Assembly: GCA_963726315.1 (NCBI GenBank)
Contig: CAVSBZ010000005.1
Span: forward strand, 62,001 to 126,000
Direction: 5' to 3'
Source: FEB-25 sp963726315
Lineage (GTDB): Bacteria > Chloroflexota > Anaerolineae > Anaerolineales > UBA4823
DNA: 64,000 nucleotides
The position numbers and the translations under genes were made by a program. The notes below the pieces were generated by a model, which saw only the letters and a program-made list of their open reading frames with translations, made no database searches and was not told where the DNA came from. This document shows positions 45,652 through 54,261 of this stretch, one piece after another; positions within the stretch are counted from its first letter, which is position 1, and every line of letters starts with the position of its first letter.

Positions 45652-46227
45652 CTATAGACCAACCAAGCTGCCGAAACCGGTGGCGGTCAGGCCTAGCAAG
45701 GACAAAACGATGCCGGTGAGAGACATGATGATCGCCCAGGGTATAAATCCGATGATGACGGTGATGATGGTCTTTCCCCAGGTCAAATCCAGGGCTTCAT
45801 GTACAGCCACAAACCATGCCACCACCAAGGCTACCCAGGAGATGACGATAATCGGACCCAGTATGCGAGATAGAGCACCAGAGAGGGTGGTAATCACGCC
45901 CAGGACGCCTACCGCGGTCCAGATGGAGGCCAGACCCATCGTCCGTACCAATTCGTTGAAAGTGACTTCGGCCCTGAAGCTTCCCCGTCCGACCCAGCTG
46001 ATAACGGCTGCAGCGATGGCGAAGCCAGCAATTGCTGTGATCACACCGATAGCTGTACTCACCAACCAGTCAAAGATACTCTGGGAAGCGTGTGATCCAA
46101 GCTGATTGAGAAGGGCAAAAATCACCACCAGGATCCAGGCAGTCGCAGTGAATGTCTTATCTGCTTCTACTTCGGCGTAGATGCCCCTTCGAAATGTAAT
46201 CGCGCCTATGATTCTCTCGGTTAACAT
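45652..46227 (-). CDS. Yip1-family membrane protein
   Basis: This 191-residue protein has five hydrophobic segments and the Yip1 layout: a short cytoplasmic start with EVEADKTFTATAWILVVIFA and a core of WLVSTAIGVITAIAGFAIAA, AEVTFNELVRTMGLASIWTA and GLSRILGP-like turns. The role of bacterial Yip1 proteins is unknown. GGAG precedes the ATG at eight bases. It follows the DUF4097-like lipoprotein by 29 bases. Confidence 0.75.
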   Translation of the reverse strand: MLTERIIGAITFRRGIYAEVEADKTFTATAWILVVIFALLNQLGSHASQSIFDWLVSTAIGVITAIAGFAIAAAVISWVGRGSFRAEVTFNELVRTMGLASIWTAVGVLGVITTLSGALSRILGPIIVISWVALVVAWFVAVHEALDLTWGKTIITVIIGFIPWAIIMSLTGIVLSLLGLTATGFGSLVGL

Positions 46228-46256
46228 GGCATAATCTCCTTTTTACTTTCAATATC

Positions 46257-46973
46257 CTATTGGATTTCCTGCAGATTTATCGTGCCGATGCCGGCCGCCA
46301 GATCTATCCGCAACGTCACGTCTGACACACCATAAGCGGCGTTGGTGTAGACGTCTCCATCCTTCGTCAAGCCTGTGGCTTCGATGGTGTGTGGGCCTGA
46401 CTCGACCTTAACCTGGGCACCAACATCCTTGGGAAGCCGAACGTTGACGATTGCCGCGCCGGCATCAATGGTGATATCCAAGTCACGTGCCCAATCACCG
46501 CTCAGGTCGATCGTATAAGTTCCAGCGCCAAGACTGACTTTGAGCCCGGTCAACGACAGTCCAGTCAGCTGAAGGTTACTAGCTCCAGCGCCCATCTCCA
46601 CACTCAGGTCCATGGGTACTCCGTCGTAAAGGCGCACGCCCCATTCATTACGGAAGTTGGTTATACCTGGCAAAGCTGGCATGCCACTTACTTCGGGCTG
46701 TTTAACTATTAGCGTTCCATCGGTATATTCCACTTCCGGCTTTAACCGGGCGACATTGTAGGTGAAGTTGGCCTCCATCAGCTTATCTGCACCCCCAGTC
46801 AGCTGTAGGTCGCCTGCGCCCATGTTGATCTCGATGCGAACCGCCGTGGCATCTCCTAGCTCGACCGATTTGGACTCGGTCTGTAATGCGCCTACTTTTA
46901 AGTTGGTGTTGCAGCCAGCGAGAAGCAGAGAAGCAACAAGTACGAGGACGATTAAAATACGGTATATTTTCAT
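46257..46973 (-). CDS. Lipoprotein with toastrack (DUF4097/LiaF-like) beta-repeat domain
   Basis: This 238-residue protein has a signal peptide and lipobox (VLVASLLLAGCN, Cys at about 21), followed by a repeating beta structure where each turn ends with small residues: INMGAGDLQLTGGADKL, VEMGAGASNLQLTGLSLTGL, SLGAGTYTIDLSGDWA and IDAGAAIVNVRLPKDVGA. This regular pattern is that of DUF4097/LiaF C-terminal 'toastrack' domains, which take part in envelope-stress signalling. It is the first gene of the group ending in the ECF sigma factor. A short stem (TCGCTT/AAGCGA, 47002-47016) lies just upstream in its leader. Confidence 0.8.
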   Translation of the reverse strand: MKIYRILIVLVLVASLLLAGCNTNLKVGALQTESKSVELGDATAVRIEINMGAGDLQLTGGADKLMEANFTYNVARLKPEVEYTDGTLIVKQPEVSGMPALPGITNFRNEWGVRLYDGVPMDLSVEMGAGASNLQLTGLSLTGLKVSLGAGTYTIDLSGDWARDLDITIDAGAAIVNVRLPKDVGAQVKVESGPHTIEATGLTKDGDVYTNAAYGVSDVTLRIDLAAGIGTINLQEIQ

Positions 46974-47001
46974 GGTTCATTTCTCCTTTTTTGTGTGACA
47001 A

Positions 47002-47016
47002 TCGCTTTTTAAGCGA
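47002..47016. promoter_or_regulatory. Short inverted repeat before the envelope gene group
   Basis: TCGCTT (47002-47007) and AAGCGA (47011-47016) pair perfectly around TTT, 29 bases upstream of the minus-strand lipoprotein start. It may be an operator half-site pair or a leader stem. Confidence 0.4.
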
Positions 47017-47130
47017 CTGTGAGGTTGGACGAGCATTTATGAATCGGTTGAGAATTACTCAAGTTGTGCTCGTTTCTTTTTCATCATGAAATCAGTTTAT
47101 CCATGGAGCGTCAGTGCAGCATCAGGTTAT

Positions 47131-47169
47131 CGTCAGGAGCTTGCTAATTTTTCCTGACGGTTGTATAAT
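47131..47169 (+). promoter_or_regulatory. Promoter with flanking inverted repeat for the BTAD regulator
   Basis: TTGCTA (47141-47146), 17 bases, TATAAT (47164-47169). CGTCAGGA (47131-47138) and TCCTGACG (47152-47159) are perfect eight-base arms around the -35, a layout that suits an operator. Start codon at 47206. Confidence 0.7.
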
Positions 47170-47205
47170 TTACTATTAAGGTAATAGTTCTCTAAATAAA
47201 CGCAA

Positions 47206-50200
47206 ATGGCACACCTGTCGATTGGCGTGTTAGGATCATTGCAACTTTCGATAGCCGATGCGCCGATAACAGCGCTGGAATCGGTAAAGGTTCGCGCGCT
47301 TTTAGCTTATTTGGTGGTTGAGTCCGATCGCTCTCACCGTCGAGAGACCCTGGTAGGGTTACTTTGGCCTGATTACCCCGAAGAGGTTGCCCGTCATAAT
47401 TTACGCCAAGCCCTGTTCAACCTGCGTTTGATCCTTGGCGACCATAACGCCAATCCGCCCTTTCTAATTATTTCGCGTGATGCGATTCAATTCAACCGGG
47501 AGAGTGACTATTCACTCGACCTCAACTTATTCAACCAATACTTCTCTACGTGCGTTGAAAATCTGAGTCAGTGTAAGGAGGATTGCGCGATCCACGCTTC
47601 AAGGCTGGAAGAGATGGTAAAACTATATCGGGGCGAGTTCTTACAACAATTCTTCCTCGAGGATAGTACCGAGTTTGAAGAGTGGTCATTGTTACAACGG
47701 GAAAACTTGCACCAGCAAATTCTTGAAGCCTATACTTATTTGGCTAACTTTTATGAGTTGCACGGAGATTTTCAATCGGCTCAGCGGCACGCCCTGCGCC
47801 AGCTAGAACTGGATCCGTGGCGGGAAGAAGCCCACCGCCAATTGATGCGGGTACTTGCATTGGATGGGCAACGCAGCGCGGCGATTGTCCAATATGAAAC
47901 TTGCAAACGAGTATTAGCGGAGGAGCTGGACGTTGAACCGTCTGCAGAGACGAGGGAGCTATTTGAGCAAATCCGGCTTGATACTCTAAAACCAAAAACC
48001 GACCGGCTTCCACAAGATTTAACCACGCCGATCCATAATCTTCCCATCCAACTCACTCCTTTTGTAGGGCGGGAAGCGGAGTTAACTCACCTTGGACAGC
48101 TGATGACCGATCCTGAATGCCGGTGTATAACCCTGGTGGGTCCGGGAGGTATGGGCAAGACCCGCCTGGCAATCCAGGTGGCTGAAAATCACCTAAACGA
48201 ATTTGCTCATGGGGCTGCTTTTATCCCCCTCGCTTCTGTTGGGTCTATCGCAGGGGTCATTCCTGCAATTGCGAATGCTCTTAAATTCACCTTCTTTGGT
48301 CCGAGCGATCCCAAAGAATATCTCCTCGGTTATCTACATGAAAAACAAATGCTTTTGGTATTGGATAATATTGAGCACTTATTGGTGAATACTCCACTTC
48401 AAGAGAATGTTTCAGATCTATTGATTGAAATCCTTCAACAGTCGCCAGGTATTAAGCTGCTGGTCACCTCGAGGGAAGCACTAAACCTGCAAGAAGAATG
48501 GATATTCGAAGTCCATGGGTTGGATTTTCCCACGGTTGCAAAGCAAGATGAGGTTGGAGGTTTTGATGCGGTGACATTATTCGCTCAGCGGGCTCGCCAT
48601 GCTTTACCTAAATTCGGTCTGAATGAAGGGAATCGAATGGATGTAGCTCACATCTGCCAATTGGTTGAGGGAATGCCGCTTGCAATTGAGCTAGCAGCGA
48701 CATGGATGAGGACTTTATCGCCTGCGGAGATAGCGGTGGAAATCGAAAGCAACCTGGATTTCCTCAGCACCACTGTGCGCGATTTGCCGGAGCGTCACCG
48801 CAGTATGCGGGTGGTGTTCGACCGTTCATGGCAGATGATATCACCAGAAGAGCAGCAAGTTTTGCGTAATCTATCGGTTTTCCGAGGTGGTTTTCAACGG
48901 CGTGCTGCTGAGCAGGTAGCTGGCGCAACGTTGTCGAATTTATCGACACTGGTGAATCGAACACTGCTACGACGGACTGCTGCGGGTCGGTATGATCTCC
49001 ACGAGCTGGTACGCCAATATAGTGCGGACCAACTTGCGTCTGATCCCCCGGCAAAGAGAGCTGCCCAGGAGCGGCATTACCACTTCTATTTCTCCCTGGT
49101 AGAAGCCGCTGAGAAGGAACTGAAGGGGCGTAACCAATTGGAATGGTTGGGGAGGTTGGAACAGGAGCAGGATAACTTGCGCGTAGCTTTGGAATGGGTG
49201 TTAGAGAGTGACGCCTCAAGGCATGGGAATGGTGAGCAAGTACTGGAGTTATCAGCAGCGTTACGATGGTTTTGGCGTATGCGTGGCCACTTCCATGATG
49301 GTCGTGACTGGCTGCTGGCTGCCCTGCAGCGTTCTCCAGAGGGATGCACAGCAGCGCGTGCAAAAGCTTTGTTGGGAATCAGCCTGATAGAAAATGCCCT
49401 GGGTGAGCTCGGCGTTGCCCAGGCACCCGCAGAAGAAAGTCTGTCTATCTTTAAAGAGCTTGGAGACCAGGAGGGTCTGGCTGAAGCGCTCATCGTAGCC
49501 GGTATCAATTTGTTATGGCAGGGCGAAACAGCATTGGGGTATGCGCGTACGAGAGAAGCCCTTGAAATCAACCGCATTGCAGGGGACCGGTGGGGTGAGG
49601 CGCATGCCTTGTACCGGTTAGGAGCTTTCCTGGCTGATTATACTGGTGATCCGGCAGGTAAAGTAATGCTTGAAGAAAGCGCTTCGATCCTAGAGGATTT
49701 AGGTGAAAAGTACCTTTATACCAGCGTCCTGATTTCTCTTGGCATTGTTGAAATGAGCCTTGGGAATTATGCTGTTGCCAGGCAACTCTTTGAGCGTGGA
49801 CTGGCTGCAACCAGAGAGATCAGGCATCCATGGGGAATTGCGGATGCACTCACCAACCTGGGCTGCTTGTTACGGATCCAGGGCGAGTATGCAGCAGCTC
49901 AAGATCGCTTTAAAGAATCCTTTCAGGTCTATCGTGATCAAGGTCGCAATGTCTGGGAGACGGATGTGCTTTGTGCGATGACGGAAAACGACATCTCTCA
50001 AGGAGATTTTCCATCCGCCCATTTTCATATACAATCTGCAGCTAACCGGTTGGGTGAATCTGAGAATAAATGGCTGCATGTGCTGGTGAGTTACTTTCAA
50101 GGATTGTTGGCCTATTATGAGGGGAATTTTGAGCAAGCTGTGAAGGTGTTGGAGGAGACATCTTTGCTTGCCCGCGAAGGTCAATTTAAACCTGATTTGG

Positions 50201-50586
50201 CACGTGCGATCATGACCCTGGCGCGTGCGAGACTGAAACTGGGAGAAGCCAATCTGGCAAGCGAGCTGCTTAGCCAAAGCCTGGTTATCTACAGAGAGAA
50301 TGCTAATAGACTCGGCATTGCCATAACACTCGAAGCTTTAGCTTCTGTGAGGTTAACTCAGGGTGACAGCGCAAATGCGGTGCTGCTTTATGGCACAGGA
50401 CACACGATACGGGAAGTGTTGGGTGCTCCACTCCCGCCTATCGACCGAAGCGCTTACGATTCGGCGATTGCTGCTACGAAAGAACACCTTGGTGAACCGT
50501 TATTCATAGAGTTATGGGCAACCGCGAAAGCCAGATCGGTAGAAGATGTGATAGCAGAAATCCTTAAAACAGATGAAGCTGATTGA
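47206..50586 (+). CDS. BTAD/SARP-type transcriptional regulator with NB-ARC and TPR
   Basis: This 1126-residue regulator of the AfsR type has an N-terminal OmpR-like DNA-binding winged helix (about 1-95: ALLAYLVVESDRSHRRETLV and LLWPDYPEEVARHNLRQALF), a BTAD helical domain (about 100-250: LHGDFQSAQRHALRQLELD and WREEAHRQLMRVLALDGQ), an NB-ARC ATPase with Walker A LVGPGGMGKTRLAIQ (about 311) and Walker B LLVLDNIEHL, and a TPR C-terminal region (about 700-1050). Such proteins are ATP-dependent activators of neighbouring or distant genes. Its promoter has an inverted repeat, suggesting self-control or control by another protein. The targets cannot be read from the window. Confidence 0.9.
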   Translation: MAHLSIGVLGSLQLSIADAPITALESVKVRALLAYLVVESDRSHRRETLVGLLWPDYPEEVARHNLRQALFNLRLILGDHNANPPFLIISRDAIQFNRESDYSLDLNLFNQYFSTCVENLSQCKEDCAIHASRLEEMVKLYRGEFLQQFFLEDSTEFEEWSLLQRENLHQQILEAYTYLANFYELHGDFQSAQRHALRQLELDPWREEAHRQLMRVLALDGQRSAAIVQYETCKRVLAEELDVEPSAETRELFEQIRLDTLKPKTDRLPQDLTTPIHNLPIQLTPFVGREAELTHLGQLMTDPECRCITLVGPGGMGKTRLAIQVAENHLNEFAHGAAFIPLASVGSIAGVIPAIANALKFTFFGPSDPKEYLLGYLHEKQMLLVLDNIEHLLVNTPLQENVSDLLIEILQQSPGIKLLVTSREALNLQEEWIFEVHGLDFPTVAKQDEVGGFDAVTLFAQRARHALPKFGLNEGNRMDVAHICQLVEGMPLAIELAATWMRTLSPAEIAVEIESNLDFLSTTVRDLPERHRSMRVVFDRSWQMISPEEQQVLRNLSVFRGGFQRRAAEQVAGATLSNLSTLVNRTLLRRTAAGRYDLHELVRQYSADQLASDPPAKRAAQERHYHFYFSLVEAAEKELKGRNQLEWLGRLEQEQDNLRVALEWVLESDASRHGNGEQVLELSAALRWFWRMRGHFHDGRDWLLAALQRSPEGCTAARAKALLGISLIENALGELGVAQAPAEESLSIFKELGDQEGLAEALIVAGINLLWQGETALGYARTREALEINRIAGDRWGEAHALYRLGAFLADYTGDPAGKVMLEESASILEDLGEKYLYTSVLISLGIVEMSLGNYAVARQLFERGLAATREIRHPWGIADALTNLGCLLRIQGEYAAAQDRFKESFQVYRDQGRNVWETDVLCAMTENDISQGDFPSAHFHIQSAANRLGESENKWLHVLVSYFQGLLAYYEGNFEQAVKVLEETSLLAREGQFKPDLARAIMTLARARLKLGEANLASELLSQSLVIYRENANRLGIAITLEALASVRLTQGDSANAVLLYGTGHTIREVLGAPLPPIDRSAYDSAIAATKEHLGEPLFIELWATAKARSVEDVIAEILKTDEAD

Positions 50587-50790
50587 TGAAGAAATGATAT
50601 CTATATTGGAGAGATATATTCGAATTTCACTGTTGATCATGGTGTGATTCCATACTGCTAGCCTTCGAGAGGGTGGTGCACGATCAGGCGAGAATCAGGT
50701 AATATTCAGATAATTAAGATTATAATAGGTTTTAACTTTAGTATTTTATAGTCCGTCGCTAATATGCTGCGATATCTTCAGGAGGGAAAA

Positions 50791-51306
50791 ATGGCAGGTA
50801 TTCATCCACTCGTTTTACAACTGAAATTTACCAGGGCAGAATTCAAGCGGGCGCTCAGAGGTTTGACCGAAGAAGATGCTACGAAGCGCTTACAACCGAT
50901 GAACTGCATCAGCTGGAACGTGGGGCACCTGGCGTGGCAGGAACAGAGGTACTTCCTGTATTTCGGGAAGGGATTGATGCCATATCCTGAAGTTCAGCAG
51001 ACATATGCGTATGGCGCACCAGGATCCACGCCACCCCTACGTGAGGTATTGACCTACTGGCGAAAAATCACCCAGGCAGCCGACCCGTGGCTGGAAAGCC
51101 TGACATCTGAGAAGCTCCTGGAGCAGGTTATTGGTAAAGATGGGAAGCCATTGCAGAGGATATTTGGGAACCTGCTTCAACGAACGATCTATCATTACTG
51201 GTACCACACCGGTGAAAACCTGGCGATCCGGCAAATGCTGGGGCACAAGAATCTGCCAGATTTTGTTGGTAATATTGACCGGCAAGCTCCCTATACACAG
51301 GAATAA
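50791..51306 (+). CDS. DinB superfamily protein
   Basis: This 171-residue four-helix-bundle protein has the metal-site patterns of DinB-like proteins: CISWNVGHLAWQEQRYF (His at about 46) and YHYWYHTGENLAIRQMLGH near the C-terminus. The ATG at 50791 is chosen because GGAGGG lies four bases upstream; the one at 50764 is rejected. It lies 24 bases before the pterin dehydratase gene. Function in thiol or metal-dependent chemistry is likely but unspecific. Confidence 0.8.
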   Translation: MAGIHPLVLQLKFTRAEFKRALRGLTEEDATKRLQPMNCISWNVGHLAWQEQRYFLYFGKGLMPYPEVQQTYAYGAPGSTPPLREVLTYWRKITQAADPWLESLTSEKLLEQVIGKDGKPLQRIFGNLLQRTIYHYWYHTGENLAIRQMLGHKNLPDFVGNIDRQAPYTQE

Positions 51307-51329
51307 ATATAATAAAGGATTATATATAT

Positions 51330-51683
51330 ATGAACGAGTTAGAAAAGATGCACTGCAGCACCATTATTGCTAACACCCCAAGGTTGGCTGAAAGTGAAAT
51401 AAGTGAATACAGGTCGAAACTGCCTGAATGGCGGGTATATGAACAAACAGGCGAATTACGTCTTGAAAGAGCCTTCACATATAAGGATTTCAACCAGGCA
51501 ATTGCGTTTACCAATAAGGTAGCACAGATTGCCAATGAAGAAGACCATCATCCTGCCATCTTGACCGAATGGGGTAAAGTGACCGTCACCTGGTGGACAC
51601 ACAGGATCAGGGGTCTCTCCCTAAACGATTTCATCATGGCGGCGAAGACAGACAAGTTGTATGGGGAAGGTACTCGATCTTGA
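51330..51683 (+). CDS. phhB: Pterin-4a-carbinolamine dehydratase
   Basis: This 117-residue dehydratase recycles 4a-hydroxytetrahydrobiopterin. Its active-site segment is ANEEDHHPAILTEWGKVTVT with the following WWTHRIRGLSLNDFIMAAK, where the paired His and the late His are the catalytic set. In bacteria without phenylalanine hydroxylase, such proteins may instead act on molybdopterin-type or other pterins. No hydroxylase gene is present here. It converges with the YdeI-like gene at 12 bases' distance. Confidence 0.9.
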   Translation: MNELEKMHCSTIIANTPRLAESEISEYRSKLPEWRVYEQTGELRLERAFTYKDFNQAIAFTNKVAQIANEEDHHPAILTEWGKVTVTWWTHRIRGLSLNDFIMAAKTDKLYGEGTRS

Positions 51684-51695
51684 GGCGAGTTTCGC

Positions 51696-52283
51696 TTAAG
51701 GATAAATCTTCTCATTCCTGGCGAGCATATCAATAAACTTCTTGATATGGGCGAGGCGGGTTTCAGGTTTCTTGGTGATCTGGATCCGGTGCAGGATGGC
51801 ATAACGGTTGAGGCTGTTTAACGTGGAGAAAAACTGCTTCGCCTTTTGATAATGGTCTAACGCGGCTTGAAAATCATCAGGGATGGTTATTTGGGATTGA
51901 GGATCATAGGCTGCGTCCCAGCGTCCATCTGCTTTCGCCAGCTCCACCTGGCGTAGACCAGCCGGCTGCATCCTCCCAGAGTTGATGAGGGCTTCGGCTT
52001 TCTCGGTATTCAGTTTTGACCATTTACTTATTACTGTACGGGGCGAGAATTTCTGTAAGTAGTACTGATCATCAAAGGATGCAGCTTGACTATCGATCCA
52101 ACCATAGCACAGGGCACATTCAACCGCGCCAAGATAGTCAATGGATGTAGTGCCAGACCCATTCTTGGCAAGCTTGATCCAAATGCCCTTCACATCAGAC
52201 TGATGATCCGCGAGCCACGCTTCAAAAGCGGGTTGGTCAACAAACAAGAGAATGGGTAAGTCGCTCGTTTCTCGCGCACTCAT
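51696..52283 (-). CDS. YdeI/OmpD-associated family protein
   Basis: This 195-residue protein has the YdeI pattern: a first domain with FVDQPAFEAWLADHQSD, GIWIKLAKNGSGTTSIDY and EAVECALCYGWIDSQ-type (here LGAVECALCYGWIDSQAASF), SPRTVISKWSKLNTEKAEAL, and a C-terminal helical part (FSTLNSLNRYAILHRIQ). The family has been linked to resistance to polymyxin or bacteriocins in some enterobacteria, but the mechanism is unknown. It is on the minus strand, divergent from the sulfite-oxidase-like unit. Confidence 0.82.
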   Translation of the reverse strand: MSARETSDLPILLFVDQPAFEAWLADHQSDVKGIWIKLAKNGSGTTSIDYLGAVECALCYGWIDSQAASFDDQYYLQKFSPRTVISKWSKLNTEKAEALINSGRMQPAGLRQVELAKADGRWDAAYDPQSQITIPDDFQAALDHYQKAKQFFSTLNSLNRYAILHRIQITKKPETRLAHIKKFIDMLARNEKIYP

Positions 52284-52471
52284 TATCTATTCAGCCGTCC
52301 ACCTGGTGATCATTCGAATAACGCATTCTTTATAAGGATTAATTGGAAACACATGTTTAGGGATATCAGACCTCCCCTGTCCACTGACTCTGAGGTTACC
52401 ACCAAGGCGGAAGTTTATTATTGAAGATTAACCTTATCGCCAGTTTAGACGGCAATATTATACACCTAATA

Positions 52472-52480
52472 TGATATAAT
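52472..52480 (+). promoter_or_regulatory. Extended -10 promoter of the sulfite-oxidase-like unit
   Basis: TGATATAAT (TG at 52472, TATAAT 52475-52480), 39 bases before the start codon at 52519; AAGGAGG follows as the ribosome site. No good -35 is seen. Confidence 0.6.
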
Positions 52481-52518
52481 ATATCCAATTAAAGTAGAAG
52501 TGCATAAAGGAGGGACAT

Positions 52519-53145
52519 ATGAGTGAAACTTTCTTATCACGAGGTTTTTTAGGAAAACACCGGCAGGATGGCCCTCCGAATCGGGTGCCGCCTGGTCAAT
52601 ATGTGACCACCGATTTTCCAGTGCTTTCAGCAGGGCCGACCCCGCGAACACCATTGGAGCGGTGGAATTTTGAGATCAACGGGCTTGTCAGGCAGCCCTT
52701 TCGCTGGACTTGGGCTGAATTCCAATTACTTCCCAAGCAGCACTTCACTGTCGATATCCACTGTGTCACCAAGTGGTCCAAGCTAGATACTCAATGGGAA
52801 GGTGTATCCGTTGATACATTACTTGCATCAGTCGAAGTGGATTCGAATGCACATTATGTGATGGCATTTTGTGACGGTGGCTATACAACCAATATGCCCC
52901 TGAGTGAGATTATTGATGGGAAAGCATTTATTGGCTACCAATATAATGGTTCTCCCCTGGCACCCGAACACGGCGGTCCGGCACGCCTGGTGGTTCCGGC
53001 GCTTTACTTTTGGAAGAGCGCCAAGTGGGTGCGTGGATTGACCCTGATCAAAAAAGACCAGGCAGGATTTTGGGAATCACTGGGTTATAACAATCACGGT
53101 GACCCGTGGAAAGAGGAGCGCTATTATGGAGATAGAACTGATTAA
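52519..53145 (+). CDS. Sulfite-oxidase-like molybdopterin protein (cytoplasmic)
   Basis: This 208-residue single-domain molybdopterin-dependent oxidoreductase is of the YedY/SuoX fold. The molybdenum-binding Cys lies in DIHCVTKWSKLDTQWEGV (C82). Other family blocks are NFEINGLVRQPFRWTWAEF, FCDGGYTTNMPLSEI, GSPLAPEHGGPARLVVPALY and WKSAKWVRGLTLIKKDQAG. No signal peptide is present, so, unlike MsrP/YedY, it is cytoplasmic. It overlaps the reductase gene by 20 bases and forms a three-gene unit with it and the DUF6510 gene. The substrate is unknown; the reductase is the likely electron partner. Confidence 0.87.
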   Translation: MSETFLSRGFLGKHRQDGPPNRVPPGQYVTTDFPVLSAGPTPRTPLERWNFEINGLVRQPFRWTWAEFQLLPKQHFTVDIHCVTKWSKLDTQWEGVSVDTLLASVEVDSNAHYVMAFCDGGYTTNMPLSEIIDGKAFIGYQYNGSPLAPEHGGPARLVVPALYFWKSAKWVRGLTLIKKDQAGFWESLGYNNHGDPWKEERYYGDRTD

Positions 53146-53899
53146 GGATAAAGTGGTGACAAGGGGGTTGGAATGGCAGATTTCCACTGTTGTAAAGGTC
53201 AGGCAAGAGACACTCTCTGTCAAGACATATACCCTGGCGTTGCCAAACTGGGTGGCTCACCGCGCCGGTCAACACTACGATGTGCGGCTGACTGCTCCGG
53301 ATGGATACCAGGCTCAACGCAGCTATTCGATTGCCTCAAACCCTGAACAAAGAGGAGAAATTGAGCTGACGGTGGAGCGGTTGGAGGAAGGTGAAGTGTC
53401 CACTTATCTCCACGATATCTTGATTGTTGGAGACCAGGTGGAGCTGCGGGGACCCATCGGAGGATACTTCGTTTGGGAAGCCAGTATGGGCGGTCCATTG
53501 CTGCTGGTGGCAGGCGGATCGGGCATCGTACCCTTAATGGCAATGCTACGGCATTGGCGTGCAGCAGGGTCACACGTGCCGGTAAGGCTGCTTTACAGCT
53601 CAAGAACCTATGAAGATATTATCTACCGTAAGGAATTGGAAGTATTACGCCTCGAGAATGCGGGTTTGGAAGTTTTCCAAACCCTGACCCGCGAGCAGCC
53701 GCAAGGCTGGGATGGGTATGGTCGACGGATCGATATGCGTATGCTTGAGGAGGTTGCCAGACCGTTTGGAAATAACTTGAAAGCATATATTTGCGGTCCT
53801 ACGGCATTAGTGGAAGGGGTAGCCAATGGGCTGGTGGCGCTCGGCATCCCAGCAGACCAGGTGCGTACGGAGAGGTTTGGTCCAACTGGGGGTACATAA
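53126..53899 (+). CDS. Ferredoxin reductase-type FAD/NAD(P) protein
   Basis: This 257-residue reductase of the FNR type has an FAD domain with QRSYSIASNPEQRG (RxYS motif, about 70) and GPIGGYFVW, and an NAD(P) domain with LLLVAGGSGIVPLMAMLRHW (about 123) and AYICGPTALVEGV. The C-terminus lacks a 2Fe-2S domain. The ATG at 53126 has GAGGAG eight bases before it; the 53099 start is rejected. It overlaps the sulfite-oxidase-like gene and should pass electrons between NAD(P)H and that protein. Confidence 0.88.
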   Translation: MEIELIKDKVVTRGLEWQISTVVKVRQETLSVKTYTLALPNWVAHRAGQHYDVRLTAPDGYQAQRSYSIASNPEQRGEIELTVERLEEGEVSTYLHDILIVGDQVELRGPIGGYFVWEASMGGPLLLVAGGSGIVPLMAMLRHWRAAGSHVPVRLLYSSRTYEDIIYRKELEVLRLENAGLEVFQTLTREQPQGWDGYGRRIDMRMLEEVARPFGNNLKAYICGPTALVEGVANGLVALGIPADQVRTERFGPTGGT

Positions 53900-53912
53900 T
53901 GGGAGGTTATCC

Positions 53913-54206
53913 ATGGATACGGTGTTCGTTGAGGGAATCCAATCGCTGATGTTGGATGGCAATGCTTTAGCAGGGTTGCTGCACGAGCTGTTCGAAGCTG
54001 AAATGACGGTTGCCCCGGTGGAATGTGCCACTTGCGGGCGGTATGGGGAAATGGGCAGCCTGTGGGCATTTATTGAAAGCCCAGGGTATATACTGCGCTG
54101 CCCAGGCTGCCAGAATATCATCATGCGCATTGCGGTAACCCCGCAACAAGTGTATGTAGATGTGCGTGGTGCAGCTTACCTGTGTATTCCGAAGAGGGAA
54201 AAGTAA
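53913..54206 (+). CDS. DUF6510 zinc-ribbon protein
   Basis: This 97-residue protein has the DUF6510 form: LMLDGNALAGLLHELFEAEM, then a CATCG (about 39) and CPGCQ (about 65) pair making one zinc ribbon. GGAGG lies six bases before the ATG at 53913. It forms the last gene of the sulfite-oxidase-like/reductase set, a set seen in several Actinobacteria and Chloroflexota. Role unknown, perhaps in assembly or electron transfer. Confidence 0.85.
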   Translation: MDTVFVEGIQSLMLDGNALAGLLHELFEAEMTVAPVECATCGRYGEMGSLWAFIESPGYILRCPGCQNIIMRIAVTPQQVYVDVRGAAYLCIPKREK

Positions 54207-54230
54207 TATCAGCTGTTTGCAGTATGTAAT

Positions 54231-54252
54231 CCCATCATTTTTTCAAGATGGG
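54231..54252. terminator. Weak bidirectional hairpin between convergent genes
   Basis: CCCATC (54231-54236) pairs with GATGGG (54247-54252) around a loop that contains the T-run, in the 55-base gap between the DUF6510 and VIT1-like genes. There is no clear T tail beyond it. Confidence 0.35.
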
Positions 54253-54261
54253 CAAATATAT

